Source: Croceibacterium sp. TMG7-5b_MA50 (GTDB lineage Bacteria; Pseudomonadota; Alphaproteobacteria; Sphingomonadales; Sphingomonadaceae). From it: a DNA stretch of 64,000 bases. Positions within the stretch are counted from its first letter, which is position 1. The number at the start of each line of letters is the position of its first letter. Made by a program: the position numbers and the translations under genes. Positions 1 to 9,908 of the stretch are shown here, piece by piece. The notes beneath the pieces were generated by a model, which worked only from the letters and a program-made list of their open reading frames with translations, ran no database searches and was not told the origin of the DNA. The DNA is taken from assembly GCF_039830145.1 (NCBI RefSeq), contig NZ_CP156082.1, forward strand, positions 700,001 through 764,000, read 5' to 3'.

Positions 1-61
1 GCGGCATCGCCCGTGCATCGGCCGCATATTCGCACATACTTACTAGCTTCAAGGACTATAG

Positions 62-826
62 ATGGCCCAGCGCCCCTATATCGTCGGCAATTGGAAGATG
101 CACGGCACCCGCGCCATGGTGGCGGAGGCGCGTGCGATTGACCGGGCGGCGGAACGGTTGATCAAGGTGGAGGTCGCGCTGGCTCCGCCGGCGACGCTGA
201 TCCAGGCGATCCGCAAGGAAGCCAGCCTGATCGGCGTGGGCGCTCAGGATTGCCACACCGCGGAGGGCGGTGCCCATACCGGCGACATTTCCGCCGCGAT
301 GGTCAAGGATGCCGGTGCCGGGTTCGTCATCGTCGGCCATTCCGAACGCCGCGCCAACCATGGCGAGACCGATGCCGACGTGCGCGCCAAGGCGCAGGCG
401 GCGCTGGCCGTCAGCATCAATGTCATCGTCTGCGTGGGCGAGACGGAAGGCCAACGTGACGCCGGCCAGGCCGAGGCGGTGGTCGCTTCCCAGCTCGATG
501 CCTCGCTGCCGCGAGGAGAGCATGTGCTGGAACGGGTGACCGTCGCTTATGAGCCGGTGTGGGCGATCGGCACCGGGCGGACGCCGACGACTGAGGATGT
601 GGCCGCGATGCATCGCGCAATCCGCGCCAAGTTGCTCGAGATCTATGGTGAGGGCGCCGAAGCGGTTCGCATCCTATATGGCGGGTCGGTGAAAGCGGAC
701 AATGCGGCCGCGTTGCTTGCGGCCGACGAGGTCGGCGGCGCGCTGGTTGGTGGTGCAAGCCTGACGGCGGAAAGCTTTGTCGGGATCGTGGTCGCCGCTG
801 CCGAGCGGCTGGAGCATCACCACTAA
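62..826 (+). CDS. tpiA: Triosephosphate isomerase
   Basis: This cytosolic glycolytic/gluconeogenic enzyme interconverts dihydroxyacetone phosphate and glyceraldehyde 3-phosphate. The 254-residue length is normal for the family. The substrate-binding NWKMHG motif (N10, K12), the catalytic His in GHSERR (H93), the catalytic Glu in YEPVWAIGTG (E164) and the phosphate-binding GGSV near the C terminus are all present. The ATG has a good AAGGA ribosome-binding site about six bases upstream. The next gene, secG, is on the same strand about 100 bp downstream, an arrangement common in alphaproteobacteria (tpiA-secG-pyrG). Nothing unusual was seen. Confidence 0.98.
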   Translation: MAQRPYIVGNWKMHGTRAMVAEARAIDRAAERLIKVEVALAPPATLIQAIRKEASLIGVGAQDCHTAEGGAHTGDISAAMVKDAGAGFVIVGHSERRANHGETDADVRAKAQAALAVSINVIVCVGETEGQRDAGQAEAVVASQLDASLPRGEHVLERVTVAYEPVWAIGTGRTPTTEDVAAMHRAIRAKLLEIYGEGAEAVRILYGGSVKADNAAALLAADEVGGALVGGASLTAESFVGIVVAAAERLEHHH

Positions 827-928
827 GTCGCAAGCCCGCCAGAGCCGCGCCGCTTGAGAAATCGGGTCGGGCGGACTAGATGCGCGGCGACACGCGCATG
901 TCCCGCGCCATTCGCATCAAGGTAACCC

Positions 929-1330
929 ATGTCGCTGTTCATCTTTCTTTCCGTGATCCAAGGGATCATCGCTGCTGCCTTGGTGGGCGTGGTGCTGATG
1001 CAGCGCAGCGAAGGCGGCGGCTTGGGCGTGGGCGGCGGCAGCCCGGGTGGCCTGATGTCGGCTCGCGGCGCGGCCGATTTCCTGACCCGCACGACCAAGT
1101 GGCTGACGGTCGCTTTCGTGGCGCTCGCCATCGTGCTGGCAGGGCTGGCCGTGAACCAGACGGGCACGCAGGAGATCGACACCAGCCTGGACCGGAGCGT
1201 AACCACGCCTGCGGTCAACCCGCAGCAGGCCCCTGATGCGATCCCCGGCGATCCCGGCCTGGACGGACAGGCGCCGGTCGACCCGGTCCCGCAGGTCGAG
1301 GATGATCCGCTGGCGGGTGTGGCGCAGTAA
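929..1330 (+). CDS. secG: Preprotein translocase subunit SecG
   Basis: SecG is the small accessory membrane subunit of the SecYEG export channel. The 133-residue protein starts with a hydrophobic helix (about residues 3-22), then the family-typical glycine-rich segment after MQRSEGGG, then a second helix (about 55-75). It ends in a long Pro/Asp-rich tail of about 50 residues, a common variable extension in alphaproteobacterial SecG. The ATG is preceded by AAGGT. Lying between tpiA and pyrG supports the call. Confidence 0.95.
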   Translation: MSLFIFLSVIQGIIAAALVGVVLMQRSEGGGLGVGGGSPGGLMSARGAADFLTRTTKWLTVAFVALAIVLAGLAVNQTGTQEIDTSLDRSVTTPAVNPQQAPDAIPGDPGLDGQAPVDPVPQVEDDPLAGVAQ

Positions 1331-1445
1331 GCGCTGCCCGGCCATTCTGCTGCGCGGCCTCCCGCCGCGCTTCCCCCAATACTGTGCACAGCGTGACGCC
1401 GCGGCCTTGCGCCGAATCCGCTTGCCCGCTTAAGGCCCACCTCCC

Positions 1446-3080
1446 ATGACCCGGTACATTTTCATCACCGGCGGCGTGGTCTCCTCGCTCGGCAAGGGGC
1501 TGATGGCCGCTAGCCTTGCGGCGCTGCTGCAGGCCCGCGGCTACACCGTCCGCATCCGCAAGTTCGATCCCTACCTCAACGTCGATCCGGGCACGATGAG
1601 CCCGTATCAGCACGGCGAGGTGTTCGTTACCGATGACGGCGCGGAGACGGACCTCGATCTCGGCCATTACGAACGCTTCACCGGCGTGTCCGCTCACCAG
1701 AGCGACAACGTCACGAGCGGGCGCATCTACCAGCAGATCATCGCACGGGAGCGGCGCGGCGATTACCTGGGTGCGACCGTGCAGGTCATCCCGCATGTGA
1801 CGGACGCCATCAAGGAGTTCGCGCAGGCCGATACTGACGGGCTCGACTTCGTGCTGTGCGAGATCGGCGGCACCGTCGGCGATATCGAGAGCCTGCCGTT
1901 CATTGAGGCGATCCGGCAGTTGCGCAATGAACTGGGGCGCGAACGCACCGCCTTGGTGCATGTGACGCTGGTGCCTTACATCTCCGCTGCGGGCGAGCTG
2001 AAGACCAAGCCGACCCAGCACTCCGTGCGCGACCTGACGAGCCTGGGCGTGCAGCCCGACCTGCTGCTATGCCGCTGCGAGCATCCGCTGCCCGCGGCAG
2101 AGCGGGCGAAGATCGCGCTGTTCTGCAATGTACGGCCAGAGGCGGTGATCCAGGCGCTGGATGCACAGTCGATCTACTCGGTGCCGTTGCAATACCATCG
2201 GGAAGGCTTGGATGCGGAGGTGCTGCGTCACTTCGGCCTGACCGCGCCGATGCCGGACCTGAGCCGCTGGGACGATATCGTCGATCGCTACCACAACCCG
2301 GAAGGGGAGGTGACGATCGCCGTCGTGGGCAAGTATGTCGGCCTGCCGGACGCCTACAAGAGCCTGAACGAGGCACTGGTCCACGGTGGCATGGCCAACA
2401 AGGTCAAGGTCCATATCCGCTGGATCGATGCCGAGCTGTTCGAAGAGGACGATGCCACCATCGCCGCCCAGCTGGAGCCGATGCACGGCATCCTGGTACC
2501 GGGTGGGTTCGGCGAACGGGGTAGCGAAGGCAAGATCGCCAGTGTCCGCTTCGCGCGGGAGCGGGGCGTGCCGTTCTTCGGCATCTGCCTGGGCATGCAG
2601 ATGGCCTGCATCGAAGGCGCCCGCAACACGGCAGGGATCGCGGAGGCAAGCTCAACCGAGTTCGGTCCCACGACCGAGCCGGTTGTGGGCATCATCACCG
2701 AATGGATGAGCGCCGAGGGGCTGCAGCAGCGTAGTTCCGAAGGCGACCTTGGCGGCACGATGCGGCTGGGTGCCTACGATGCGAAGCTGGCGGGCAACAG
2801 CCATGTCAGCCGCGCCTATGGCGGGGCGACCGAGATCTCCGAACGGCATCGCCACCGCTACGAGGTGAATGCCGCCTATCGCGAGGAGCTGGAAGCGGGC
2901 GGCCTGCTGTTTTCCGGCATGTCGCCGGACGGGCTGCTGCCCGAGATCGTGGAGCGTCCGGACCACCCGTTCTTCATCGGGGTGCAGTTCCATCCGGAGC
3001 TGAAGAGCCGGCCGTTCGAACCACACCCGCTGTTCGCAGGCTTCATCGAGGCGGCGCTGCACCAGTCACGACTGGTCTGA
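1446..3080 (+). CDS. pyrG: CTP synthase
   Basis: PyrG aminates UTP to CTP, using ATP and ammonia released from glutamine. The 544-residue protein has the usual two parts. The N-terminal synthetase domain opens with the [14 protein letters not shown]-loop and contains the [13 protein letters not shown] segment. The C-terminal class I glutamine amidotransferase domain has the nucleophile cysteine in FGICLGMQ and the catalytic histidine in QFHPE. Length and motifs are canonical. It is the last gene of the tpiA-secG-pyrG cluster and is followed by about 165 bp of non-coding DNA. Confidence 0.98.
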   Translation: MTRYIFITGGVVSSLGKGLMAASLAALLQARGYTVRIRKFDPYLNVDPGTMSPYQHGEVFVTDDGAETDLDLGHYERFTGVSAHQSDNVTSGRIYQQIIARERRGDYLGATVQVIPHVTDAIKEFAQADTDGLDFVLCEIGGTVGDIESLPFIEAIRQLRNELGRERTALVHVTLVPYISAAGELKTKPTQHSVRDLTSLGVQPDLLLCRCEHPLPAAERAKIALFCNVRPEAVIQALDAQSIYSVPLQYHREGLDAEVLRHFGLTAPMPDLSRWDDIVDRYHNPEGEVTIAVVGKYVGLPDAYKSLNEALVHGGMANKVKVHIRWIDAELFEEDDATIAAQLEPMHGILVPGGFGERGSEGKIASVRFARERGVPFFGICLGMQMACIEGARNTAGIAEASSTEFGPTTEPVVGIITEWMSAEGLQQRSSEGDLGGTMRLGAYDAKLAGNSHVSRAYGGATEISERHRHRYEVNAAYREELEAGGLLFSGMSPDGLLPEIVERPDHPFFIGVQFHPELKSRPFEPHPLFAGFIEAALHQSRLV

Positions 3081-3087
3081 CCGGCGG

Positions 3088-3109
3088 AAGTTGACACTAA
3101 GTTGACACC
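3088..3109. repeat. Tandem 11-bp direct repeat after pyrG
   Basis: Two adjacent copies of AAGTTGACACT/C (10 of 11 bases identical) lie directly after the pyrG stop codon. Each contains TTGACA, a -35-like hexamer, but neither has a convincing -10 at 16-18 bp. The function is unknown and the repeat may be fortuitous. Confidence 0.4.
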
Positions 3110-3118
3110 TCCCGCGAA

Positions 3119-3141
3119 CACCCGCCGGTCTATGGCGGGTG
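3119..3141. terminator. GC-rich hairpin downstream of pyrG
   Basis: A perfect 8-bp stem (CACCCGCC / GGCGGGTG) encloses a 7-base loop between the convergent genes pyrG and the sugar dehydrogenase. There is no T tract on either side, so this is at best a weak or factor-assisted terminator for one or both genes. Confidence 0.35.
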
Positions 3142-3247
3142 CTGCGTGGTGCTGGATCGGCGGTGATGGCGCGGCGGTGCATGGGACCGCTAGAGGCACA
3201 GCTGGGGCGGTGTAGGAAAGCGGTTTGTAGCTGCGTCTGCTGCCCGA

Positions 3248-4447
3248 TCAGCGTGGGGTAAGGCGCAGCAGCCGACCGCCTTCGCCATCCTCGATCAGCA
3301 GCAGCGATCCGTCGGGGGCCTGGGCGATGTCGCGCAGCCGTTCCGGGAAGGGGTAGCGCGCTTCTTCCGTCCCGCGCTCCCCATTGATGGACACGCGCAC
3401 CAGAGCCTTCGATGCGAGGCCGGGCATCAGCGCCTGGTCCTGCCATTGCGGGAACATCGCACCGGAATAGAACAGGAAATCACCGGGCGCGATCACCGGG
3501 TTCCAGCCGATGGCGGCGGCGTGGAATTCGGGGCGGGTGGCGTGGTCGGGGATGGGCGTGCCGTTATAATCGTCCCCGTCCGACACAATGGGCCAGCCGT
3601 AATTGTCGCCCTCCACCACCAGGTTCAGCTCATCGCCACCCTTCGGACCATGCTCCAGGTCCCACAAGCGCCCCTGCGCATCGAAGTGCAGGCCCAGGAT
3701 GTTGCGGTGGCCATAGGACCAGATTTCGCGCGAAACCCCGCCGCGATCGGCGAACGGATTGCCGGCCGCAGGTGTGCCATCGAGGTTCAGCCGCAGCACC
3801 TTGCCCAGATTGGTCCCGAGGTCCTGCGCCGGGGTCTTCTTCTGCCGGTCGCCCGACGCCAGGAACAGGTGCTGGCCATCAGGCGCGAAGGCGATCCGGT
3901 GCGAGTAGTGACCCGCACCCGTGACCTTCGGATCCTGCCGCCAGATCACCTGCAGGTTCTCCACCGCGCAACTGCTCGCATCGGCACAGGTCAGTGTGCC
4001 ACGTCCCAGTGCCGCCCCGCGCGTATCGCCGCTGCCCGGCTCCGCCCAGGTGAGATAGATCGTGCGGCCACCCAGCGTGGCGCTGCTCTCGCCCGGCAGG
4101 AAGGCCACGTCGCCAAGGCCGCCCTGTCCGGCATAGGCGACGTCGGGCAATCCGGTAACTGTGCCGACCTGCCCGTCCACCAGATTGACGAACTTCATCG
4201 TGCCGGCACGTTCGGTGACGAACAGGGTGTCCGTGCCGGGCGCCAGCGCAAGTGCCCAAGGTTCCGCAAACTGGCCGAGAGATGCCGCGGTGAAGGGCGG
4301 ATCGCCGTCTAGCGACACCGGCTGCCCGGAGGCGAGGCCCGCGGAGGTGCGAACATCGGCAGTCGCGCCGCCATCCTGTGCGCTGCCGCAGCTTGCGGAT
4401 GCCAGGGCGATCGGTAACAGGCTGGAAGCCAGGACAATATTGCGCAT
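3248..4447 (-). CDS. PQQ-dependent sugar (aldose) dehydrogenase family protein
   Basis: This is a predicted exported six-bladed beta-propeller of the soluble glucose/aldose sugar dehydrogenase family (YliI-like), which oxidises sugars using PQQ in the periplasm. The 399-residue protein begins with a signal peptide. A cysteine near residue 20 (SASC) could be a non-ideal lipobox. Family features include [27 protein letters not shown] and EGDNYGWP, which place the catalytic His/Arg and PQQ pocket. The chosen ATG sits directly before the signal peptide. It overlaps the divergent rnhB start by two bases (CATG), so the upstream control region must lie inside rnhB. The substrate is unknown. Confidence 0.85.
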   Translation of the reverse strand: MRNIVLASSLLPIALASASCGSAQDGGATADVRTSAGLASGQPVSLDGDPPFTAASLGQFAEPWALALAPGTDTLFVTERAGTMKFVNLVDGQVGTVTGLPDVAYAGQGGLGDVAFLPGESSATLGGRTIYLTWAEPGSGDTRGAALGRGTLTCADASSCAVENLQVIWRQDPKVTGAGHYSHRIAFAPDGQHLFLASGDRQKKTPAQDLGTNLGKVLRLNLDGTPAAGNPFADRGGVSREIWSYGHRNILGLHFDAQGRLWDLEHGPKGGDELNLVVEGDNYGWPIVSDGDDYNGTPIPDHATRPEFHAAAIGWNPVIAPGDFLFYSGAMFPQWQDQALMPGLASKALVRVSINGERGTEEARYPFPERLRDIAQAPDGSLLLIEDGEGGRLLRLTPR

Positions 4448-5088
4448 GCTGTCAGCAACACCTTCGCCCGATTTTTGTGCCAGCCTGCCGGGGCCGCTCG
4501 TATTCGGCGTGGACGAGGCGGGGCGCGGCCCGCTGGCAGGGCCGGTGGTCGCGGCCGCGGTGCTGCTGTGCCGTCCGCGCCCGTCCGGGCTGGACGATTC
4601 CAAGAAGCTGAACCCTGAGCGCCGCGCCTTGCTGGAGGAGCGCATCCGCCGACGCTGCGCCTGGGGCATCGGGGTGGTGGAGGTGGAGGCGATCGACCGG
4701 CTCAACATCTTCGGCGCGACCATGCTGGCCATGACGCTGGCGGTGCAGCAATTGTGCGCGGCGCTGGGTAGCGATTGCGCGGAGGTGCTGGTTGACGGCA
4801 ACCTGACACCCGCCGGGCGCCGCCCGGAATGGCGCTGGCCCGCCCGCGCGATCGTGGGCGGCGACGCGCTGGAGCCGGCGATCAGCGCGGCCTCCATCCT
4901 GGCGAAGGAGCATCGGGATCGGCTGATGCGCGCCGCGGCGCTGGATCACCCGCATTACGGGTGGGACCGCAACAAGGGCTATGGCACGCCCGATCACCTG
5001 GCTGCGCTGCGGGCGCATGGGCCATGTGCGCTGCATCGCCGGTCCTTCGCGCCCGTCGCGCAGGCTGATCTGTTTTCCGCCGCAGGCT

Positions 5089-5090
<2 letters not shown>
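4446..5090 (+). CDS. rnhB: Ribonuclease HII
   Basis: RNase HII cleaves RNA in RNA/DNA hybrids, including single ribonucleotides left in DNA. The 214-residue protein has the signature [13 protein letters not shown] (D23, E24), the third acidic residue in VDGN (about D117), and the [11 protein letters not shown] block. The ATG at 4446 is the only plausible ATG before the catalytic motif. A distant AGGA lies about 11 bases upstream. Its start codon overlaps that of the divergent sugar dehydrogenase by two bases. The ccrM control region begins at its stop codon, and the first GANTC site includes two bases of that stop. Confidence 0.95.
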
Positions 5091-6394
<1,304 letters not shown>

Positions 6395-6395
<1 letters not shown>

Positions 6396-7504
6396 TGCGC
6401 CGGGTCTACCTGCAGCCGCTGACGATGGCGCCATCGCCGCAGGCGCTGCACGGCGGGGCGGTGCGGATCGCGGGCGGTGCGGTGTGGGCACGCGACTTCG
6501 CCGTGATGGTGGCAGAGGGCGGACGGGTGACGCACCGCACGCTGGCCACCCCCGCGACGATCGTGGCAGAGCTTGCGCGCCTGCCGGACGACCTGGTCAC
6601 AGAAGGGCAGCATCAATGGGCGAATTTGACCCGCGTGCAGCCGCCACTGGCAGTGCCGGGCGGACCGCTGCCGCTGGACCGGCCGCAGGTGATGGGCATC
6701 CTGAACATGACGCCCGACAGCTTTTCGGACGGTGGGCAACATTCCGGCGATCCCGAGGGGCATGCGAGGGACATGCTGCGCGCCGGCGCTGCGTTGATCG
6801 ACGTGGGCGGGGAAAGCACGCGGCCCGGCGCCGATCCGGTGTGGGAGGGGGATGAGATCGCCCGCATCATCCCGGCGGTGGAGACCTGTCGGCGGGTTGG
6901 TGCGCTTATCAGCCTGGATACCCGACGCGCGGCGGTGATGCAGGCGGGGCTGGATGCCGGGGCGCACATCATCAACGATGTCTCCGCCCTGTTAGACGAT
7001 CCCGGTTCCGCCCCCGTTGTTGCGGCGGCGGGCGTGCCGGTCGTGCTGATGCACGCGCCGGGTGCCGGCAGCGGAAAGGGGCTGCACGGCGGTGGTGATT
7101 ACGCCAACATCTTGCTGGATGTCTTCGACTGGTTGCGTGATGCGCGCGACAGGGCGCTGGCGGCTGGTATTGCGGCTGACCGCATCGTGCTCGATCCCGG
7201 GATCGGCTTCGGCAAGTCACTCGCCGGCAATATGGCCCTGCTGAACGGGCTCGCCCTGTTCCATGCGCTTGGCCACCCGCTGCTCGTGGGGGCAAGCCGC
7301 AAGCGGATGATCGGCGCCTTGCACGACGAGGCGCCGGTGGATCGCCGGCTGGGCGGAAGCATCACGATGGCGCTGGCAGCGATGACGGCCGGGTGCCAGA
7401 TCATCCGGGTCCACGACGTGTACGAGACGGTGCAGGCCCGCAATGTCTGGCTAGGCCTGCGGGACGGCGCATTGGCGGATGTGGCGCTGCTGCCGGAGCT
7501 CTAG
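6395..7504 (+). CDS. folP: Dihydropteroate synthase
   Basis: FolP condenses 6-hydroxymethyl-dihydropterin diphosphate with p-aminobenzoate in folate synthesis and is the sulfonamide target. Family motifs are present: MGILNMTPDSFSDGG (around residue 103), DVGGESTRPGA, and a C-terminal RVHDV. At 369 residues it is about 90-100 longer than classical enzymes, because of an N-terminal extension before the first motif that I do not recognise. The ATG overlaps the ccrM stop (TGATG). Its TAG stop interlocks with that of the convergent lipoprotein gene through CTAG. Confidence 0.95.
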
Positions 7505-8145
7505 CCGCGACCGGGGAGGGCGGCGGCAAGGCTCTGCACCACCCTGCCGATGGCCTGTTCGGCGACCTTTTCGGCGGAGGGTAGTTCCTGCTCGCCAATC
7601 ATCAGCGTGCGCTCTCCCACGGGGATGAAGCGGTAGCGGGACCTGCGGCCGAGGCGATCGCGGTAATAGGCGAAGCCGACCACGCCATCGAGCCGCGCCG
7701 GGACGATCGCCGTGCCAAGGCCGGCCTGCTGAAAGCGCCGGCGATAATCATCGATCGGACGTTCGAGCAGCGACAGGACGAGGCCACCTTCATCGCGTGC
7801 ATTGCAGGTGCGGCGGCGGGGGGGATCGCCGTACACGCATTTGCGCTGCCCCAGTTGTTCGGCCCGCCCCGCCGGCAGCAACTTGGCGCCCCACGCCTGC
7901 TGCTCGGGGCCGATCGGGAATTGCACCGGCATCTCGATCAGCGTCAGGGCCTCCGGGTCGTAGTCGAACTCCAGCGGGCCGACGCTGGCGGTGATGAGGC
8001 GTGCCAGCACCTCCTCGCCCGTCATGACCTCGATACCGGCTGCGGCATCGGCTGCAAGCGTCTGTTCTTTACGACCTTCCTGATTGCAAGCCGTCAGGAA
8101 GGGCAGGGGCAGCAACACCAGACATGTCAGCCAACGCGGGGTCAT
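7501..8145 (-). CDS. Putative lipoprotein of unknown function
   Basis: I do not recognise this 214-residue protein. The chosen ATG places a lipoprotein signal peptide (hydrophobic core, then LTAC lipobox at about residues 17-20) right at the N terminus, which favours it over an ATG nine codons upstream. The mature part is charged and soluble-looking, with two cysteines around residues 112-122 that could pair. It lies downstream of the AAA+ regulator gene on the same strand, 65 bp away, and may share its transcript. Its stop codon overlaps the folP stop. Confidence 0.7.
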   Translation of the reverse strand: MTPRWLTCLVLLPLPFLTACNQEGRKEQTLAADAAAGIEVMTGEEVLARLITASVGPLEFDYDPEALTLIEMPVQFPIGPEQQAWGAKLLPAGRAEQLGQRKCVYGDPPRRRTCNARDEGGLVLSLLERPIDDYRRRFQQAGLGTAIVPARLDGVVGFAYYRDRLGRRSRYRFIPVGERTLMIGEQELPSAEKVAEQAIGRVVQSLAAALPGRG

Positions 8146-8210
8146 GCCGGTGCAAGTGCATGGCAGGCGCACAGGTTCCGGTCACTCGTCGCACTTGTGT
8201 TGCGCGACGG

Positions 8211-9626
8211 TTACACCGCGTTGTCGATGCCGAGGTCGGAGAGCTTGCGATACAGCGTCGAACGGCCGATCCCCAGGCGCCGCGCGACCTCCGACATACG
8301 GCCGCGATAATGGCCGATGGCGAGGCGGATCACATCCGCCTCGATCTCCTCCAGCGGGCGCAGGTGCCCTTCCAAGGTGAAGATGTCGACGCCGCCGCGT
8401 TCCGGCGGCTGGTCGCCCCGATTGCCGTCGCCTACAAGTTCGGCGAGCTGCGGAAAATCCAGTTCGGTCAGCGCGTTGCCGTCGCAGAACACCGCCGCGC
8501 GGAACAGGACCGCCTGCAGCTGCCGCACATTGCCGGGCCAGTCGTAGCTGGACAGAAGGGTCAGCGCCCCATCCGTGATGCCGAGCTGGCGCAGGCCTGG
8601 CTCGGCCGCGATCCGGGTCAGGAAATGGCGGGCCAGCGCGACGATGTCGCCGTGACGTTCCCGCAGTGGCGGCACGGTGATGATGGTCGCGCTGAGCAGA
8701 CCCAGCAGTTCCTCGTCGAAATTGCCGGTGCTGGCGAGATCGGTCAGCGGCAGGTTGCTGGCGGCGATCACGCGCACATCGATGTGGTAGCCATGCGGCG
8801 ATCCGATCGGCCGCACCCGCCGATCGCGCAGCACCTGCGCCAGTTGCAACTGCACCTCGGGCGAGAGGTGATCGACCTCGTCAAGCACCAGAGTGGCGCC
8901 GTCACTCGCCTGCAAGGCGCCCACATGCCGTTCGAACGCGCCGGCGAAGGCGCCCTGCTCGTGCCCCAGCAGGACTGACGGCAGGCTGGCCTGCGGGATG
9001 GCGGCGATGTTCAGGATCCGCAGCCCGGCGCGCGAACGCGGGCTGGCGGCGTGGATCGCGCGAACCAGCATCTCCTTGCCCGTACCGCGTTCCCCTTCGA
9101 TCAGCAGGCTGCCGTGCCCGCGCGCGGCCTTGGCCGCGCGGGCGAGGGCCGTGCGGAAGGAAGGCGCCGTACCCACCATCGCCTCGAAGTCGAGGACGGC
9201 GGGCATCTTCTCGCTGAGCGGGGTCAGTTCCTGCTGCCAGGCGGCGGCGGCGGTGGCGTTGCGCAGCGCCTGCATCAGCCGTTCCGGCGCGACGGGCTTC
9301 ACCAGGTAATCGCTGGCACCCGCCCGCATGGCCGCGACCGATTGCAGCGGGGAGGTGCTGCCGGTGAGCACCAGGATCGGCAGGTCCGGCCGCCGTTCAC
9401 GCAGATCGGCGATCAATTGCACCAGATCGTCGCCCGGAACGATCTGGTCGAGGATCGCTGCGTTGATCTGCGCGCCTTCACGACCCTTCAGCAGGTCAAA
9501 CACCTGCGCAGGTTCCCGCGCAACGGCGACCCGCCAACCCTCACGTCCAGCAAGGGCTGTCACAAGCCTGATCTGCGCCGGCGCGTTATCGATCAGCAGC
9601 AGCATACGCGCGCCAGGATCGGCCAT
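8211..9626 (-). CDS. NtrC-family response regulator with variant GAFAGA loop
   Basis: This 471-residue protein has a receiver domain (about 8-125; phospho-acceptor D60, T88, K110), an AAA+ domain (about 148-370) and a C-terminal Fis-type helix-turn-helix (MSEVARRLGIGRSTLYRKL). Walker A is GERGTGKE (178-185) and Walker B is LVLDEV (246-251). The sigma-54-contacting loop is GAFAGA (225-230) instead of GAFTGA. That threonine is normally important for sigma-54 activation, so this protein may be a weak activator, use another sigma factor, or act as a repressor. The receiver's usual acidic pair is reduced to one Asp (LLLIDN). No partner kinase is adjacent. Confidence 0.88.
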   Translation of the reverse strand: MADPGARMLLLIDNAPAQIRLVTALAGREGWRVAVAREPAQVFDLLKGREGAQINAAILDQIVPGDDLVQLIADLRERRPDLPILVLTGSTSPLQSVAAMRAGASDYLVKPVAPERLMQALRNATAAAAWQQELTPLSEKMPAVLDFEAMVGTAPSFRTALARAAKAARGHGSLLIEGERGTGKEMLVRAIHAASPRSRAGLRILNIAAIPQASLPSVLLGHEQGAFAGAFERHVGALQASDGATLVLDEVDHLSPEVQLQLAQVLRDRRVRPIGSPHGYHIDVRVIAASNLPLTDLASTGNFDEELLGLLSATIITVPPLRERHGDIVALARHFLTRIAAEPGLRQLGITDGALTLLSSYDWPGNVRQLQAVLFRAAVFCDGNALTELDFPQLAELVGDGNRGDQPPERGGVDIFTLEGHLRPLEEIEADVIRLAIGHYRGRMSEVARRLGIGRSTLYRKLSDLGIDNAV

Positions 9627-9736
9627 CCTTTTCTACCACCATGCTTGACTGTCTCCTCTTGGCTCTAAAGTCGATTGGTAAAAAGCTGTTTAAGCGCAAT
9701 GCGGGGTTGTTGCGTGACAGGAAAGGGGGCACTAAC

Positions 9737-9746
9737 GTTTGCAAAC
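9737..9746. promoter_or_regulatory. 10-bp palindrome GTTTGCAAAC upstream of the oxidase/pnt operon
   Basis: A perfect palindrome lies 25 bp before the first gene of the transhydrogenase operon, in the 145-bp divergent gap shared with the regulator gene. It is a candidate operator only. No family is recognised. Confidence 0.3.
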
Positions 9747-9771
9747 AAACATTGGGACTGGAGGAGAGGCC

Positions 9772-9894
9772 ATGGAACCGGTGAACGACATGCAGGCGGC
9801 CGGCCGCACCTACAGCGGCTTTGTCGCGACGTTGAAATGGTCGGTTCCGCTGATCGCGATACTGGTGTTCATCATAATCCTCGTGATCGTCTGA
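9772..9894 (+). CDS. aa3-type cytochrome c oxidase subunit IV (40 aa)
   Basis: The translation is a 40-residue protein: a short polar N terminus with TYSGFVATLKW, then one transmembrane helix of about 17 residues ending in VIV. This matches the pattern of the small bacterial aa3 oxidase subunit IV family, in which a T-Y-x-G-F segment precedes a single helix. A strong GGAGGAGAGG ribosome-binding site precedes the ATG. The gene sits 14 bp before pntAA, away from any oxidase genes in this window. The function of this subunit is not well defined. It is easily missed because of its size. Confidence 0.75.
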   Translation: MEPVNDMQAAGRTYSGFVATLKWSVPLIAILVFIIILVIV

Positions 9895-9908
9895 CGGCGC
9901 TGGTCCCG

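Noticed and set aside
4161-4445. Longer rnhB product beginning 95 codons upstream
   Set aside because: The extra sequence is the antisense of the sugar dehydrogenase and has no family match. The RNase HII motif starts about 20 residues after ATG 4446.
8124-8978. 284-codon plus-strand frame opposite the AAA+ regulator
   Set aside because: No ribosome-binding site and no domain. The regulator on the other strand has all expected motifs.
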